A DNA stretch of 64,000 nt from Pseudomonadota bacterium (GTDB lineage Bacteria; Pseudomonadota; Alphaproteobacteria; Sphingomonadales; Sphingomonadaceae): contig JAIUPN010000012.1 in assembly GCA_020160755.1 (NCBI GenBank), positions 84,949 through 148,948 on the forward strand. The letters run 5' to 3'. Below, piece after piece: positions 1-8,508 of this stretch. Every line of letters starts with the position of its first letter. Position 1 is the stretch's first letter. The notes beneath the pieces are model-generated. The model was not told where the DNA came from. It ran no database searches and was given only the letters and a program-made list of their open reading frames with translations. Position numbers and translations under genes: made by a program.

Positions 1-239
1 CGCTCGAACAGGCGAACCGGCTGCCCTACGGTTTGGCGTCCTTCGCCTTCACCGAGAATGGCCGCCGCATCAATCGCATCGTCGACAGCATCGAAAGCGG
101 CATGGTCGGGGTGAACAGCTTTGTCATCTCGGCGCTCGATGCGCCGTTCGGCGGGATCAAGGAATCGGGCTTTGGCAGCGAGAGCGGGCCCGAGGGGCTC
201 GACGGCTATCTCGTCACCAAGGCGGTGCATATTTACTGA
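1..239 (+). CDS. Aldehyde dehydrogenase, C-terminal fragment cut by window edge
   Basis: The first complete codon is at base 3 and the frame runs to a TGA at 237-239, giving about 78 residues. The text GMVGVNSFVISALDAPFGG followed by IKESGFGSE and a YLVTKAVHIY end is the classic C-terminus of NAD(P)-dependent aldehyde dehydrogenases of the succinate-semialdehyde type, including the conserved PFGGxKxSGxG loop. The catalytic Cys/Glu region lies outside the window, so the substrate cannot be stated. It is convergent with the reductase gene that ends two bases downstream. Confidence 0.85.
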   Translation, partial: LEQANRLPYGLASFAFTENGRRINRIVDSIESGMVGVNSFVISALDAPFGGIKESGFGSESGPEGLDGYLVTKAVHIY

Positions 240-240
240 G

Positions 241-1002
241 TCAGTCGCGCTCCAGCGCCACGAAATCGCGCTCCATCGGCGCGAGGTGCGCGCCGCCGTC
301 GACGAAGATCGTCTGTCCCGTGACCGCTTCGGCGCGCGCCAGATAGATCACCGCATCGGCGATCTGCGCGGGTGTCGGCAGCGCGCCGAGCGGCATACGC
401 TTTGCGAGCCGCTCGACCTGCGCGTCTGAATAATCGCTGGTCGCCATCGTCAGTCCGGGTGCGACGGCATTGACGCGCGCTCTCGCGCCAAATGCCACGG
501 CCAGCGTGGCCGTCGCCTGCCACAGCGCCGATTTCGACAAGCTGTAGGCGAGCTGGTCGGGTACCGGATGGACAACGCGCTGGTCGACGATATTGACGAT
601 CGCCGGGCGCCGGCCCTCGCTCGCAGTGACAAGCGCCTTCGCGAGCATCACCGGCGCATGATGATTGACCTGCATCATCTCGGTCAGCGCCGTTGCCGAA
701 AGATCGTACCATTCACCCTCGGCAAAGAGCGCCGCATTGTTGACGAGCAGATCGGGCGCGCGGCCGAATTTTTCGATCACCGCGGGGATCAGGGCGTCGA
801 CCGCGGCGGGATCGGCGAGGTCGGCGGCGAAGCGATGGCTGAGCGCTCCGGTTTCGGCCAGCGCCTCGGCGAGCACCGGATCGGCGTCGCCCGGACTGCG
901 CTTGTGGATCGCCAGCGCATAGCCTTCGCGCGCCAGCCGCGCCGCGATGGCGGCGCCGACGCGGTGGAGCCCGCCCGTGACGAGAGCGAGCTTCTGCGTC
1001 AT
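241..1002 (-). CDS. SDR family oxidoreductase, FolM/pteridine-reductase-like
   Basis: A 253-residue short-chain dehydrogenase. The N-terminal cofactor motif is TGGLHRVG, where classic SDRs have TGxxxGxG; the Arg form is usual in pteridine reductases (PTR1, FolM). NNA is present near residue 87 and the catalytic YSLSK (YxxxK) in the middle. The C-terminus has a GQTIFVDGG-type ending. Its start codon overlaps the folB stop (ATGA), so the two are translationally coupled. Inference: it reduces dihydropterin or dihydromonapterin in tetrahydrofolate or tetrahydromonapterin supply. A general SDR reductase is the alternative. Confidence 0.8.
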   Translation of the reverse strand: MTQKLALVTGGLHRVGAAIAARLAREGYALAIHKRSPGDADPVLAEALAETGALSHRFAADLADPAAVDALIPAVIEKFGRAPDLLVNNAALFAEGEWYDLSATALTEMMQVNHHAPVMLAKALVTASEGRRPAIVNIVDQRVVHPVPDQLAYSLSKSALWQATATLAVAFGARARVNAVAPGLTMATSDYSDAQVERLAKRMPLGALPTPAQIADAVIYLARAEAVTGQTIFVDGGAHLAPMERDFVALERD

Positions 1003-1400
1003 TTGCGCACGCGTCGCATCGTGATGCCGATCTGCTCGCCTTCCTCGGCGATCGCGAGCTTGACGATCTTGACCTCGACCTCGTCGACCTTTGCGTCCTG
1101 CAGGAAAAGCGTGTCGATGATATGGTCGGCGACGCTTTCGATCAGCACAAAATGCACATCCTTGGGGATGCCGTCGGTCGCCGCGAATTTCAGATGCATA
1201 TAATTTTTCGACGCGCTGAGCGGGGTCGTCGGATCATAATGATCCGCCATCGCGAGCTTCGCGCGCACCGAGATACGCAGCGGCTGCGGCAGGTGCGTTT
1301 CTTCGGAATAGATGCCGGTCAGCACGTCAACGGTCAGCCCGTCCACTTCCAGCCACAATGTATCGGTCACAAGAAATTCCTGTCCGTCGGGGGTTTGCAA
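999..1400 (-). CDS. folB: Dihydroneopterin aldolase
   Basis: A 133-residue protein of the FolB/FolX fold. It converts 7,8-dihydroneopterin to 6-hydroxymethyl-7,8-dihydropterin plus glycolaldehyde in folate synthesis. Visible family features are the early LEVDGLTVDVLTGIYSEE stretch, a mid-protein HFVLIESVADHI segment carrying the Glu seen in aldolases, and the final KLAIAEEGEQIGITMRR strand. Length is typical. It is the first gene of a leftward two-gene operon with the SDR reductase, which supports the pterin role of both. The ATG at 1398-1400 is followed by good family similarity from about residue 10. Confidence 0.88.
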   Translation of the reverse strand: MQTPDGQEFLVTDTLWLEVDGLTVDVLTGIYSEETHLPQPLRISVRAKLAMADHYDPTTPLSASKNYMHLKFAATDGIPKDVHFVLIESVADHIIDTLFLQDAKVDEVEVKIVKLAIAEEGEQIGITMRRVRK

Positions 1401-1449
1401 CTGCGCCCCCGGTCCCTAAAGCGCCGCCGCATTAGCGAAAGGGTACGCG

Positions 1450-1953
1450 TTGGTCGAGTTACTTCCATTGTCCGATATCGAGCCGCAGGCGGTCGAGGGT
1501 CTCCTCGACGCCGCTTTCGGATCGGATCGCTTTGGACGAACCGCCTACCGCATCCGCGCAGGCGCGGATGCGGTACCGGCGCTGAGCTTCGCGCTCGTCG
1601 AGGATGGCGCGCTGGTCGGCACGATCCAGTGCTGGCCGGTCGCGCATCTGGCGCCCGATGGTACCATAACGCCGCTCGTGATGGTCGGTCCCGTCGCGGT
1701 GCGTCCCGACCTCCAGCGCGGCGGGCACGGCCGCGCGCTGATGGCGCATATGCTCGAAGCGGCCGAAAGCCTCGCCGACAGCGCGCTGATGATGATCGGC
1801 GACCCCGAATATTATGGGCGCTTTTTCGGCTTTGATGCCGATGCGACGGGCGCGTGGGATTTGCCGGGGCCGTATGAGAAACGGCGCCTGCTCGCGCGGG
1901 CGGTGAACGGGCACGCCCTGCCGACGGGCACGGGGATGATCGGGCCGCGCTGA
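1450..1953 (+). CDS. GNAT family N-acetyltransferase
   Basis: A 167-residue single-domain GNAT protein. The acetyl-CoA binding strand-turn-helix is visible as VGPVAVRPDLQRGGHGRALM (V-x-P-x-x-Q-x-x-G-x-G). The following helix and a GDPEYYGRFFGF motif match the YhbS-like acetyltransferase subfamily. The reading frame opens with TTG at 1450, about 50 bases from the divergent folB start; no better in-frame ATG lies before the conserved region. The acceptor substrate is unknown. It precedes the DUF1285 operon by about 46 bases and may share its transcript. Confidence 0.8.
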   Translation: MVELLPLSDIEPQAVEGLLDAAFGSDRFGRTAYRIRAGADAVPALSFALVEDGALVGTIQCWPVAHLAPDGTITPLVMVGPVAVRPDLQRGGHGRALMAHMLEAAESLADSALMMIGDPEYYGRFFGFDADATGAWDLPGPYEKRRLLARAVNGHALPTGTGMIGPR

Positions 1954-1999
1954 CCCGTTGCGGGGTTGCACCCGCCGTCGGTCCGCCTATGTCGGACGG

Positions 2000-2584
2000 A
2001 TGGTCAGCCCCGCGCCCTCGCTTCCGAAAGATTTTTCGCAGCTTTCGCTGACCGAGGCGGCCGAATTGCTGGCGGCGCGCAAATTGCCGCCGGTCGAAAG
2101 CTGGCACCCCGAACGCGCGGGCGACAGCGCGATGGAAATCCGCGCCGACGGCAGCTGGTATCACGAGGGCGGCCGCATCAACCGACCCGCGATGGTCCGG
2201 CTGTTCTCGACGATATTGCGCCGCGAACCCGACGGCGGCCATGTCCTTGTCACGCCCGCCGAAAGATTGACGATTGCGGTCGAGGACACACCCTTTCACG
2301 CCGTCGAGATGAAAAGCGAAGGCGAGGGCGAGGCGCGGAAGCTCGTCTTTCGTCTCGACACCGACGATCTCGTGATGGCGGGTGCGGATCATCCGCTGAC
2401 ATTTGGGTCCGACCCCGACGATCCTGACCCCCGGCTGCATGTGCGCGGCGTGATCGGCAATGGCCTTGAAGCGCGGATCGATCGTGCGCTCTATTATGAA
2501 CTCGTCGAGATGGCGCTGGCCGAAGGCGACGGGCATCCCGCGATCTGGTCGAACGGCGCGCGCTTTCCGCTGGTGGCTGCCTGA
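2000..2584 (+). CDS. DUF1285 domain-containing protein
   Basis: About 194 residues from the ATG at 2000; an upstream TTG at 1958 in frame is less likely because the intervening residues are Arg-rich and unconserved. Features are the ADGSWYHEGGRINRPAMVRL segment and later VEDTPFHAV, both typical of the DUF1285 family. No catalytic function is established for it. The stop codon overlaps the start of the CoA pyrophosphatase (TGATG), which in turn overlaps the CCA transferase. The tight three-gene order is one I recall from other alphaproteobacteria. Confidence 0.82.
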   Translation: MVSPAPSLPKDFSQLSLTEAAELLAARKLPPVESWHPERAGDSAMEIRADGSWYHEGGRINRPAMVRLFSTILRREPDGGHVLVTPAERLTIAVEDTPFHAVEMKSEGEGEARKLVFRLDTDDLVMAGADHPLTFGSDPDDPDPRLHVRGVIGNGLEARIDRALYYELVEMALAEGDGHPAIWSNGARFPLVAA

Positions 2585-3168
2585 TGCTTTCGGAAAAGCT
2601 GAGCGCGGCGCTGAACAATCTCTTGCCCGATGCAGGCGAGGACGAGACGTATCTCGGTATGCCGACCCTGCGTGATGCCGCGGTGCTGATCGCCTTCACC
2701 GACCGCCCCGACCCCGGCGTCATTCTGACCCAGCGGCCGCAGTGGCTGCGCAGCCATGCCGGGCAGGTCGCGTTTCCTGGCGGCAAGATCGATCCTGGCG
2801 ATCGCGATGCGGTCGATGCGGCGCTGCGCGAGGCAGAAGAAGAAATCGGGCTGAACCGCCGCGATGTGATGGTCGCGGGGGTGACCGAACCCTATCGCTC
2901 GGGCAGCGGCTATCTGATCACCCCGGTGCTCGGCGTCATCCCGCCGGATATGGCGTTCGATCCCAATCCCGACGAGGTCGAGGACTGGTTCGAGGTGCCG
3001 CTCGACATCCTGTTCGATCCCGACAACTATGCGCGCCAACATGCCAATTGGCAGGGGCACGACCGCCATTATTATGACATGGACTGGCAGGGACGGCGGA
3101 TCTGGGGCGTGACGGCGGGAATCATCATCAATCTGGCGCGGCGTTTGCCGGCGGGCTGGCACCGGTGA
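2584..3168 (+). CDS. NUDIX CoA pyrophosphatase
   Basis: A 194-residue Nudix hydrolase. The segment from residue 48, LTQRPQWLRSHAGQVAFPGG, is the CoA-diphosphatase signature that precedes the Nudix box, and REAEEEIGL at 82-90 is the Nudix catalytic helix with its metal-binding Glu residues. It likely splits coenzyme A (or oxidised CoA) into 4'-phosphopantetheine and 3',5'-ADP. Length is normal. Its start overlaps the DUF1285 stop and its TGA overlaps the GTG of the next gene by four bases, so all three are co-translated. Confidence 0.9.
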   Translation: MLSEKLSAALNNLLPDAGEDETYLGMPTLRDAAVLIAFTDRPDPGVILTQRPQWLRSHAGQVAFPGGKIDPGDRDAVDAALREAEEEIGLNRRDVMVAGVTEPYRSGSGYLITPVLGVIPPDMAFDPNPDEVEDWFEVPLDILFDPDNYARQHANWQGHDRHYYDMDWQGRRIWGVTAGIIINLARRLPAGWHR

Positions 3169-4361
3169 CGTTGTTGCCCGACGCCGAATGGCGAGACCGG
3201 CCGGGATTGCGCCGGATCGTCGCCGCGCTCACCGCCGACGGCGGCGCGGTCAAGGCCGTCGGCGGCGCGGTGCGCGACACGCTGCTCGGTCTGCCCGTGG
3301 CCGACATTGATCTTGCGACCCCGCTGCTTCCGCAAGAGGTGACGCGGCGGCTGGAGGCCGCCGATATCAAGGTGATCCCGACGGGTATCGCGCACGGCAC
3401 CGTCACCGCGATCGCCAGCGGCGACCATCACGAGATTACGACGCTGCGCCGCGACGTCGAGACCGACGGGCGCCGCGCGACGATCGCCTTCGCGGACGAC
3501 TGGCGCGACGATGCGGCGCGGCGCGACTTCACGATCAACGCGCTTTATGCCGACCCCGATACGGGCGCGGTCGATGACTGGTTCGGCGGTCTTGCCGATC
3601 TGGAGGCGGGGCGGGTGGCTTTCATTGGTGACGCCGCGATGCGGATTGCCGAGGATCACCTGCGCATCCTGCGCTTCTATCGGTTCGCGGCGCGTTTCGG
3701 ACACGGCGCGCTCGATCCCGCCAGCCATGCCGCGGTGGTGGCCGCGCGCCAGTCGCTCAAGAGCCTGTCGCGCGAACGGATTGCCGACGAGTTGCTCAAG
3801 ATCCTCGCGCTCCCCGATCCGCGCGCGATCGTAAGGCAAATGGCGGTGGACGGCATATTCGAGATGCTGTTACCCGAACTGGACGATGGCTTTGCCGCCA
3901 CGCTCGACCAGCTGCTGGCGAATGAAGAGGCCGCGCGGGTGACCATCGCTCCGCTGCGCCGGCTGTCGGCGCTGCTTCCTGTCGATGCGGTGATTGCCGA
4001 ACAGGTTGCGAGCCGACTCCGCCTGTCGACGCGGCAGCGCAAACATCTGGCAGCGCTTGGCGGGAGCCGCTCCGACATCACCCGCCCGGTTCGGCAACTC
4101 GCGCACGCTATTGGCATCGAAGCGGCGCGCGATGTCCATCTGCTCGGGGGCGATCCGGACGCGGTGCAAGCGCTGTCGGGATGGGATGTCCCCCAACTGC
4201 CGCTGAAGGGCGGCGATATCGTCGCGCGCGGGATTGCCGCGGGGCCGGACGTCGCCCGCATCCTGAAGGCGGTCGAGGCCGAATGGGTGGCGGAGGATTT
4301 TCCGGATGCTACGCGCGTCGCGCAGCTCGTCGATCAGAAGATCGGCCGCGCGAGCGACTGA
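3165..4361 (+). CDS. cca: CCA tRNA nucleotidyltransferase
   Basis: A 398-residue class II nucleotidyltransferase of the poly(A) polymerase/CCA-adding group, which builds or repairs the 3'-CCA end of tRNA from CTP and ATP. The head domain has VGGAVRDTLLGLPVADIDLA with the GGxVRD loop and the D-x-D metal pair. RRDFTINALYAD follows, then EDHLRILRFYRFAARF, the nucleotide-specificity region. Translation starts at GTG 3165, overlapping the previous stop. The last 28 bases overlap tail-to-tail with the end of the opposing GGDEF-EAL gene. Confidence 0.92.
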   Translation: MTLLPDAEWRDRPGLRRIVAALTADGGAVKAVGGAVRDTLLGLPVADIDLATPLLPQEVTRRLEAADIKVIPTGIAHGTVTAIASGDHHEITTLRRDVETDGRRATIAFADDWRDDAARRDFTINALYADPDTGAVDDWFGGLADLEAGRVAFIGDAAMRIAEDHLRILRFYRFAARFGHGALDPASHAAVVAARQSLKSLSRERIADELLKILALPDPRAIVRQMAVDGIFEMLLPELDDGFAATLDQLLANEEAARVTIAPLRRLSALLPVDAVIAEQVASRLRLSTRQRKHLAALGGSRSDITRPVRQLAHAIGIEAARDVHLLGGDPDAVQALSGWDVPQLPLKGGDIVARGIAAGPDVARILKAVEAEWVAEDFPDATRVAQLVDQKIGRASD

Positions 4362-6046
4362 CGCCAGTAATCGAGCGCGGCGACACTATCCATCGGCCGC
4401 GCGAAGAGGAAACCCTGCCCGAAATCGCAGCCGAGCGCCGACAGCAGCCGCGCCTGATCGGCGGTTTCGACCCCCTCGGCGGTGGTGCGCATCCCCAGCA
4501 CTTCGGCGAGGCTCTGGATCGTGCGGACGATCGCCACCTTGTCGCGATCATCGACCATATGTTCGACAAAGCTGCGGTCGATCTTGAGCACGTCGATCGG
4601 AAGCCGCTGGAGATAGGCAAGGTTCGAATAGCCGGTGCCGAAATCGTCCATCGCGACGCGCGCATCGAGTGCCTTCAGCTCGCTCAGCACCGACAGCGCA
4701 AGGTCGGGATCGCCGATGATCGCGCTTTCGGTGAGTTCGATCATCAGCCGCTCGCCGCCGATCTTGTGCGTTTCGAGGGCCTGACGGACCACTGCCGCGA
4801 CATCGTCGCGCACCAGCTGGATTGCCGAGACGTTGACCGAGAAATAGGCGTCGACGATCGCGTCGCCGTTCTGCCGGTCCCACTCGGCGAGTGCCGCCGC
4901 GGCCTTGCCGATCGCCCATTGGCCGAGCGGAACGATCAGCCCCGAATCCTCCGCAATCGGAATGAATTCGGTCGGGGACACCGAATGGCCGCTGCTGTTA
5001 TCCCAGCGTGCGAGTGCCTCGAACCCGGCGACGCGGCCGCTCGCGAGTTCAATCAGCGGCTGGAAGGCGAGGTGGAGCCTGTCTTCCTCGATCGCATTGC
5101 GCAGTTCGGTTTCGAGCCCGAACCGGTTGTCCGACAGCATCGCGGCTTCGGGTTCGTAGATTTCGATGCGGTCGGTTTGTTTCGCGCGTTTGAGCGCGAT
5201 TTGGGCGTGACGGATCTGATCGGCGACATCGGTGTCAGCTGCCGGCTGGATCGCGCAGCCCAAAGCGCAGTCGACGCTGACCTTGAGTTCGCCGATCCGG
5301 AACGGATGATCGAAACAGCCGCGGATGCGCCGCGCCATCTCGCGCACGTCGGCGCGCCCGCCCGCGACGCGCGACGAAATGGCGAATTCGTCGCCGCCCG
5401 TACGCGCAAGCATGTCGCCACTGCGCAGGCTCGATTTCAGTCGCCGTGCGACGGTGATGATGAGTTCGTCGCCCGCCATCGGGCCGATATGTTCGTTGAT
5501 GCGCGAAAAACGCGCGAGGTCGAGCAGCAGGATCGCATGGTCGGCGCCGGGACCCTCGATGCGGGCGCGCTGTTCGACGAGTTCTTCGAACCCGGCGCGA
5601 TTGGGAAGCCCGGTCAGGCTGTCGGACACGAGTTCGCGGCGCAGATTGCGCTCGGTCATCATTTCCTGCGTCCGGTCGATCAGCGTCAGCAGGAACAGCC
5701 CGTCATCGCCCGATTCAGTGGGTAGCGGCCCGATCGATCCGCGCAGATCGCGCGCTGCGGGGCCGTCGCCGAGCTGGCAGGAAAATTCCTGCGATTCTTC
5801 CGGATATTGTGATGCCCGTTCGATCGCGCGCAGCAGTTCGATAGGCGCATCGGCGCCGACCGGCGACAGGCTCAGCCGGTCGAAGGCCGCGTTGCTCGCG
5901 TGGAGCCGAAAGTTGCCGCGCGCCATCGGTCGGATGAGCGCGGCCGGAACCGGAAGCGCGTCGATCCAGCCGACAAACAACAAGGGCCGGTCTTCGCCGG
6001 TTCTATCGATAGGCATAACAGCGGGTTTTGTGCGACCTTTCCCCAT
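4334..6046 (-). CDS. GGDEF-EAL cyclic-di-GMP turnover protein
   Basis: A 570-residue cytoplasmic protein. Residues about 20-130 look like a PAS-type sensor. The GGDEF domain has an intact RTGGDEF active site (217-221) preceded by an RSGD inhibitory I-site (208-211). The EAL domain carries GFEALARW (EAL 343-345), DDFGTGYSN and EGVET motifs, and ends in QGFLFARP. Both halves keep catalytic residues, so it could make and degrade c-di-GMP; the net activity cannot be read from sequence. No membrane segment or signal peptide is evident. Two PilZ proteins and another GGDEF protein lie elsewhere in the window. Confidence 0.9.
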   Translation of the reverse strand: MGKGRTKPAVMPIDRTGEDRPLLFVGWIDALPVPAALIRPMARGNFRLHASNAAFDRLSLSPVGADAPIELLRAIERASQYPEESQEFSCQLGDGPAARDLRGSIGPLPTESGDDGLFLLTLIDRTQEMMTERNLRRELVSDSLTGLPNRAGFEELVEQRARIEGPGADHAILLLDLARFSRINEHIGPMAGDELIITVARRLKSSLRSGDMLARTGGDEFAISSRVAGGRADVREMARRIRGCFDHPFRIGELKVSVDCALGCAIQPAADTDVADQIRHAQIALKRAKQTDRIEIYEPEAAMLSDNRFGLETELRNAIEEDRLHLAFQPLIELASGRVAGFEALARWDNSSGHSVSPTEFIPIAEDSGLIVPLGQWAIGKAAAALAEWDRQNGDAIVDAYFSVNVSAIQLVRDDVAAVVRQALETHKIGGERLMIELTESAIIGDPDLALSVLSELKALDARVAMDDFGTGYSNLAYLQRLPIDVLKIDRSFVEHMVDDRDKVAIVRTIQSLAEVLGMRTTAEGVETADQARLLSALGCDFGQGFLFARPMDSVAALDYWRQSLARPIF

Positions 6047-6105
6047 TGCCCCATGCCTAGGTTACGGGAAGTAAAAAAGGGATTTACGGCTACATGGAAT
6101 TACGA

Positions 6106-8409
6106 TCAGCCGAAGCGATTGTTCCTTGGAAAACCGGTCGGAGGCATCCGGCCGGCGGCGCCGCGCGCGACGCGCCAGGGTGCGAGGTCGGTTTCGGTCC
6201 TCGTGCGGCCGGTGTCGCCGCCCATCGCCCAGCTCAATCCGTCGGCAAAGGCGAAGCTGACCGCGTCCGAAAGGCCGCCGTCGCGATAGCGTTGCAGCAT
6301 AACGCCCTGGCCGCGCGCCATGACCGGCACTTCGGCGATCGGGAAGACGACGAGCTTGCGGTTCTCGCCGACCACCGCGACGCTGTCGTCGCTCGCCGCG
6401 ATCGGACGGACGACGGCGAGCGCCGCCTTCGGTTTCAGGTTGACGACGTTGCGGCCCTTGCGGGTTTCGGCAACGACCTCACTCATCTGCGCGACGAAAC
6501 CATGCCCGCTCGACGAAGCGAGCAGCAGCCGGCCTTCGGCGCTCGCCGGGATCATCGCGACGATCCGCGCTTCGGGGTCGATATCGACCATCAGGCGCAG
6601 CGGCTCGCCGAACCCGCGCCCGCCGGGCAGTTTGTCAGCGCCGATGGTGAAGAAGCGTCCGTCGCTCGCTGCGATCAGCAACTTGTCGGTCGTCTGTGCG
6701 TGTGCGGCGAACAGCAGTTCGTCGCCTTCCTTGAACTTGAACTCGCCCCACTGGTCGGCGGCGACGTGACCGCGCTGGGCGCGGATCCAGCCGCGTTTTG
6801 AGAGGATGACCGTCACCGGCTCCTTCTCGATCATCGCGTCGAGCGGAATCTCGCGTGTCGGCGCGGCTTCGGCGATCGTCGTGCGGCGCGCGCCGAGCAA
6901 TGTTTCGAGGCCATAGACGGCGCGCAATTTTTCGAGGTCCTTGCGCAGCCGCGTCTTCTGCCGCGCCGGGCTTTCGATCAGCTTGGCGAGCTCCTCGCGC
7001 TCGGCGGTGAGGTCGGCCTGCTCGCGCTTCAGTTCCATTTCCTCAAGCTTGCGCAAGGATCGCAGGCGCATGTTGAGGATCGCCTCGGCCTGCCGGTCGG
7101 TCAGGATGAATTCCGCAATCATCACCGGCTTCGGCTCGTCCTCGGTGCGGATGATCTCGATGATCCGGTCGAGGTTGAGGAAGGCGATGATGTAGCCCGC
7201 GACGAGTTCGAGCCGGTCGTCGATCTTGGCGATGCGATGCTGCGCGCGGCGGACAAGGACGACGATCTGGTGCGTGAGCCATTCGGAGAGCAGCTGGTGC
7301 AGCCCCATCACCTTTGGCGTGCGCGTCGCGTCGAGCACGTTGAGGTTGAGCGCGAAGCGGTTTTCAAGGTCGGTCAGCCGGAACAGGCTTTCCTTCAGCA
7401 CATCGGGGTCGACGTTGCGGCTCTTGGGTTCGAGGACGATGCGCAGATCCTCGGCGCTTTCATCGCGGACATCCTCGAGGATCGGCAATTTCTTGTCGGC
7501 GATGAGCTGGGCGATCTGTTCGATCAATTTGCCTTTGGCGACCCCATAAGGAATTTCGCTGATGACGAGCTGCCAGGTGCCGCCCGAGAGCTTTTCGATG
7601 CCGCTCTCTTCCCAGCGGCCGTCGGCATCCTTGCCGGTCGAGAAGCGTGCACGGACGCGGAAACCGCCGCGGCCGGTCTCATAGGCGTGGGCGATCGTTT
7701 CGGGGCTGTCGACGACGATGCCGCCGGTCGGAAAATCGGGACCCTTCACATGTTCGAGCAGTTCGGACAGCTCGGCGCGGGGATTCTCGATCAGCACCAG
7801 CGCGGCGTCGATCACCTCGGCGGCGTTGTGCGGCGGGATGTTCGTCGCCATGCCGACCGCGATCCCGCTCGCGCCATTGGCGAGCAGGTTCGGGAACAGC
7901 CCCGGCATGATCTCGGGCTCTTCGTCTTCGCCATTATAGGTCGGTTTGAAATCGACCGTACCCTCGTCGAGACCCTGCATCAGGTCGATCGCGACGCGCG
8001 TCAGCCGTGCCTCGGTATAGCGGTACGCCGCGGCATTATCGCCGTCGATATTGCCGAAATTGCCCTGTCCGTCGACGAGCGGGTAGCGCAGCGAGAAATC
8101 CTGCGCGAGACGGACCATCGCGTCGTAAACTGCGGTGTCGCCGTGCGGGTGGAACTTGCCGATGACGTCGCCGACGACGCGTGCCGATTTCTTGTAACCC
8201 TGCGACGGGTCGAGTCGCATCGCGCGCATCGCCCAAAGGAGGCGGCGGTGGACGGGCTTCAGTCCGTCGCGCAGATCGGGCAGCGAGCGCGCGGTGATCG
8301 TCGACAGCGCATAGACGAGATAGCGTTCGGACAGCGCGCTGTCGAACGGGGTATCGATCATGCCGGGGACGGGTTCAGAAGGAGGAAGGTCGTCGGTGGT
8401 ACTGGCCAT
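6106..8409 (-). CDS. parC: DNA topoisomerase IV subunit A
   Basis: The ATG at 8409 gives about 767 residues; an upstream in-frame ATG at 8442 would add an unconserved MARQPCYRLWA stretch. It decatenates daughter chromosomes with ParE. Seen are LRDGLKPVHRRLLWAM, the helix-turn-helix segment KFHPHGDTAVYDAMVRLAQ, and the catalytic tyrosine in AYRYTEAR (Tyr131). The C-terminal third holds the beta-pinwheel strands. GyrA is the alternative, but the short C-terminal part and lack of a clear GyrA box favour ParC. The quinolone-determining positions are Thr92 and Asp96. Confidence 0.88.
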   Translation of the reverse strand: MASTTDDLPPSEPVPGMIDTPFDSALSERYLVYALSTITARSLPDLRDGLKPVHRRLLWAMRAMRLDPSQGYKKSARVVGDVIGKFHPHGDTAVYDAMVRLAQDFSLRYPLVDGQGNFGNIDGDNAAAYRYTEARLTRVAIDLMQGLDEGTVDFKPTYNGEDEEPEIMPGLFPNLLANGASGIAVGMATNIPPHNAAEVIDAALVLIENPRAELSELLEHVKGPDFPTGGIVVDSPETIAHAYETGRGGFRVRARFSTGKDADGRWEESGIEKLSGGTWQLVISEIPYGVAKGKLIEQIAQLIADKKLPILEDVRDESAEDLRIVLEPKSRNVDPDVLKESLFRLTDLENRFALNLNVLDATRTPKVMGLHQLLSEWLTHQIVVLVRRAQHRIAKIDDRLELVAGYIIAFLNLDRIIEIIRTEDEPKPVMIAEFILTDRQAEAILNMRLRSLRKLEEMELKREQADLTAEREELAKLIESPARQKTRLRKDLEKLRAVYGLETLLGARRTTIAEAAPTREIPLDAMIEKEPVTVILSKRGWIRAQRGHVAADQWGEFKFKEGDELLFAAHAQTTDKLLIAASDGRFFTIGADKLPGGRGFGEPLRLMVDIDPEARIVAMIPASAEGRLLLASSSGHGFVAQMSEVVAETRKGRNVVNLKPKAALAVVRPIAASDDSVAVVGENRKLVVFPIAEVPVMARGQGVMLQRYRDGGLSDAVSFAFADGLSWAMGGDTGRTRTETDLAPWRVARGAAGRMPPTGFPRNNRFG

Positions 8410-8508
8410 TGCCCAGAGCCGATAGCAAGGCTGGCGCGCCAAGGCAAAGGCTTGCGTTGACGCTGCACGACACTAGCTTGGGGTTTCGATTTGGGGAGGG
8501 ACGGTATC

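Noticed and set aside
1367..2536. Minus-strand open frame of about 390 codons across the GNAT and DUF1285 genes
   Set aside because: It spans two genes and their spacer on the opposite strand, is Arg-rich and has no motif.
4181..5725. Plus-strand open frame of about 510 codons opposite the GGDEF-EAL gene
   Set aside because: The minus strand carries intact GGDEF and EAL motifs; the plus frame is low-complexity shadow.
7237..8460. Long plus-strand open frame of about 400 codons opposite parC
   Set aside because: It is a G+C-driven antisense shadow of parC, with Asp/Arg/Val-rich sequence and no family motif.
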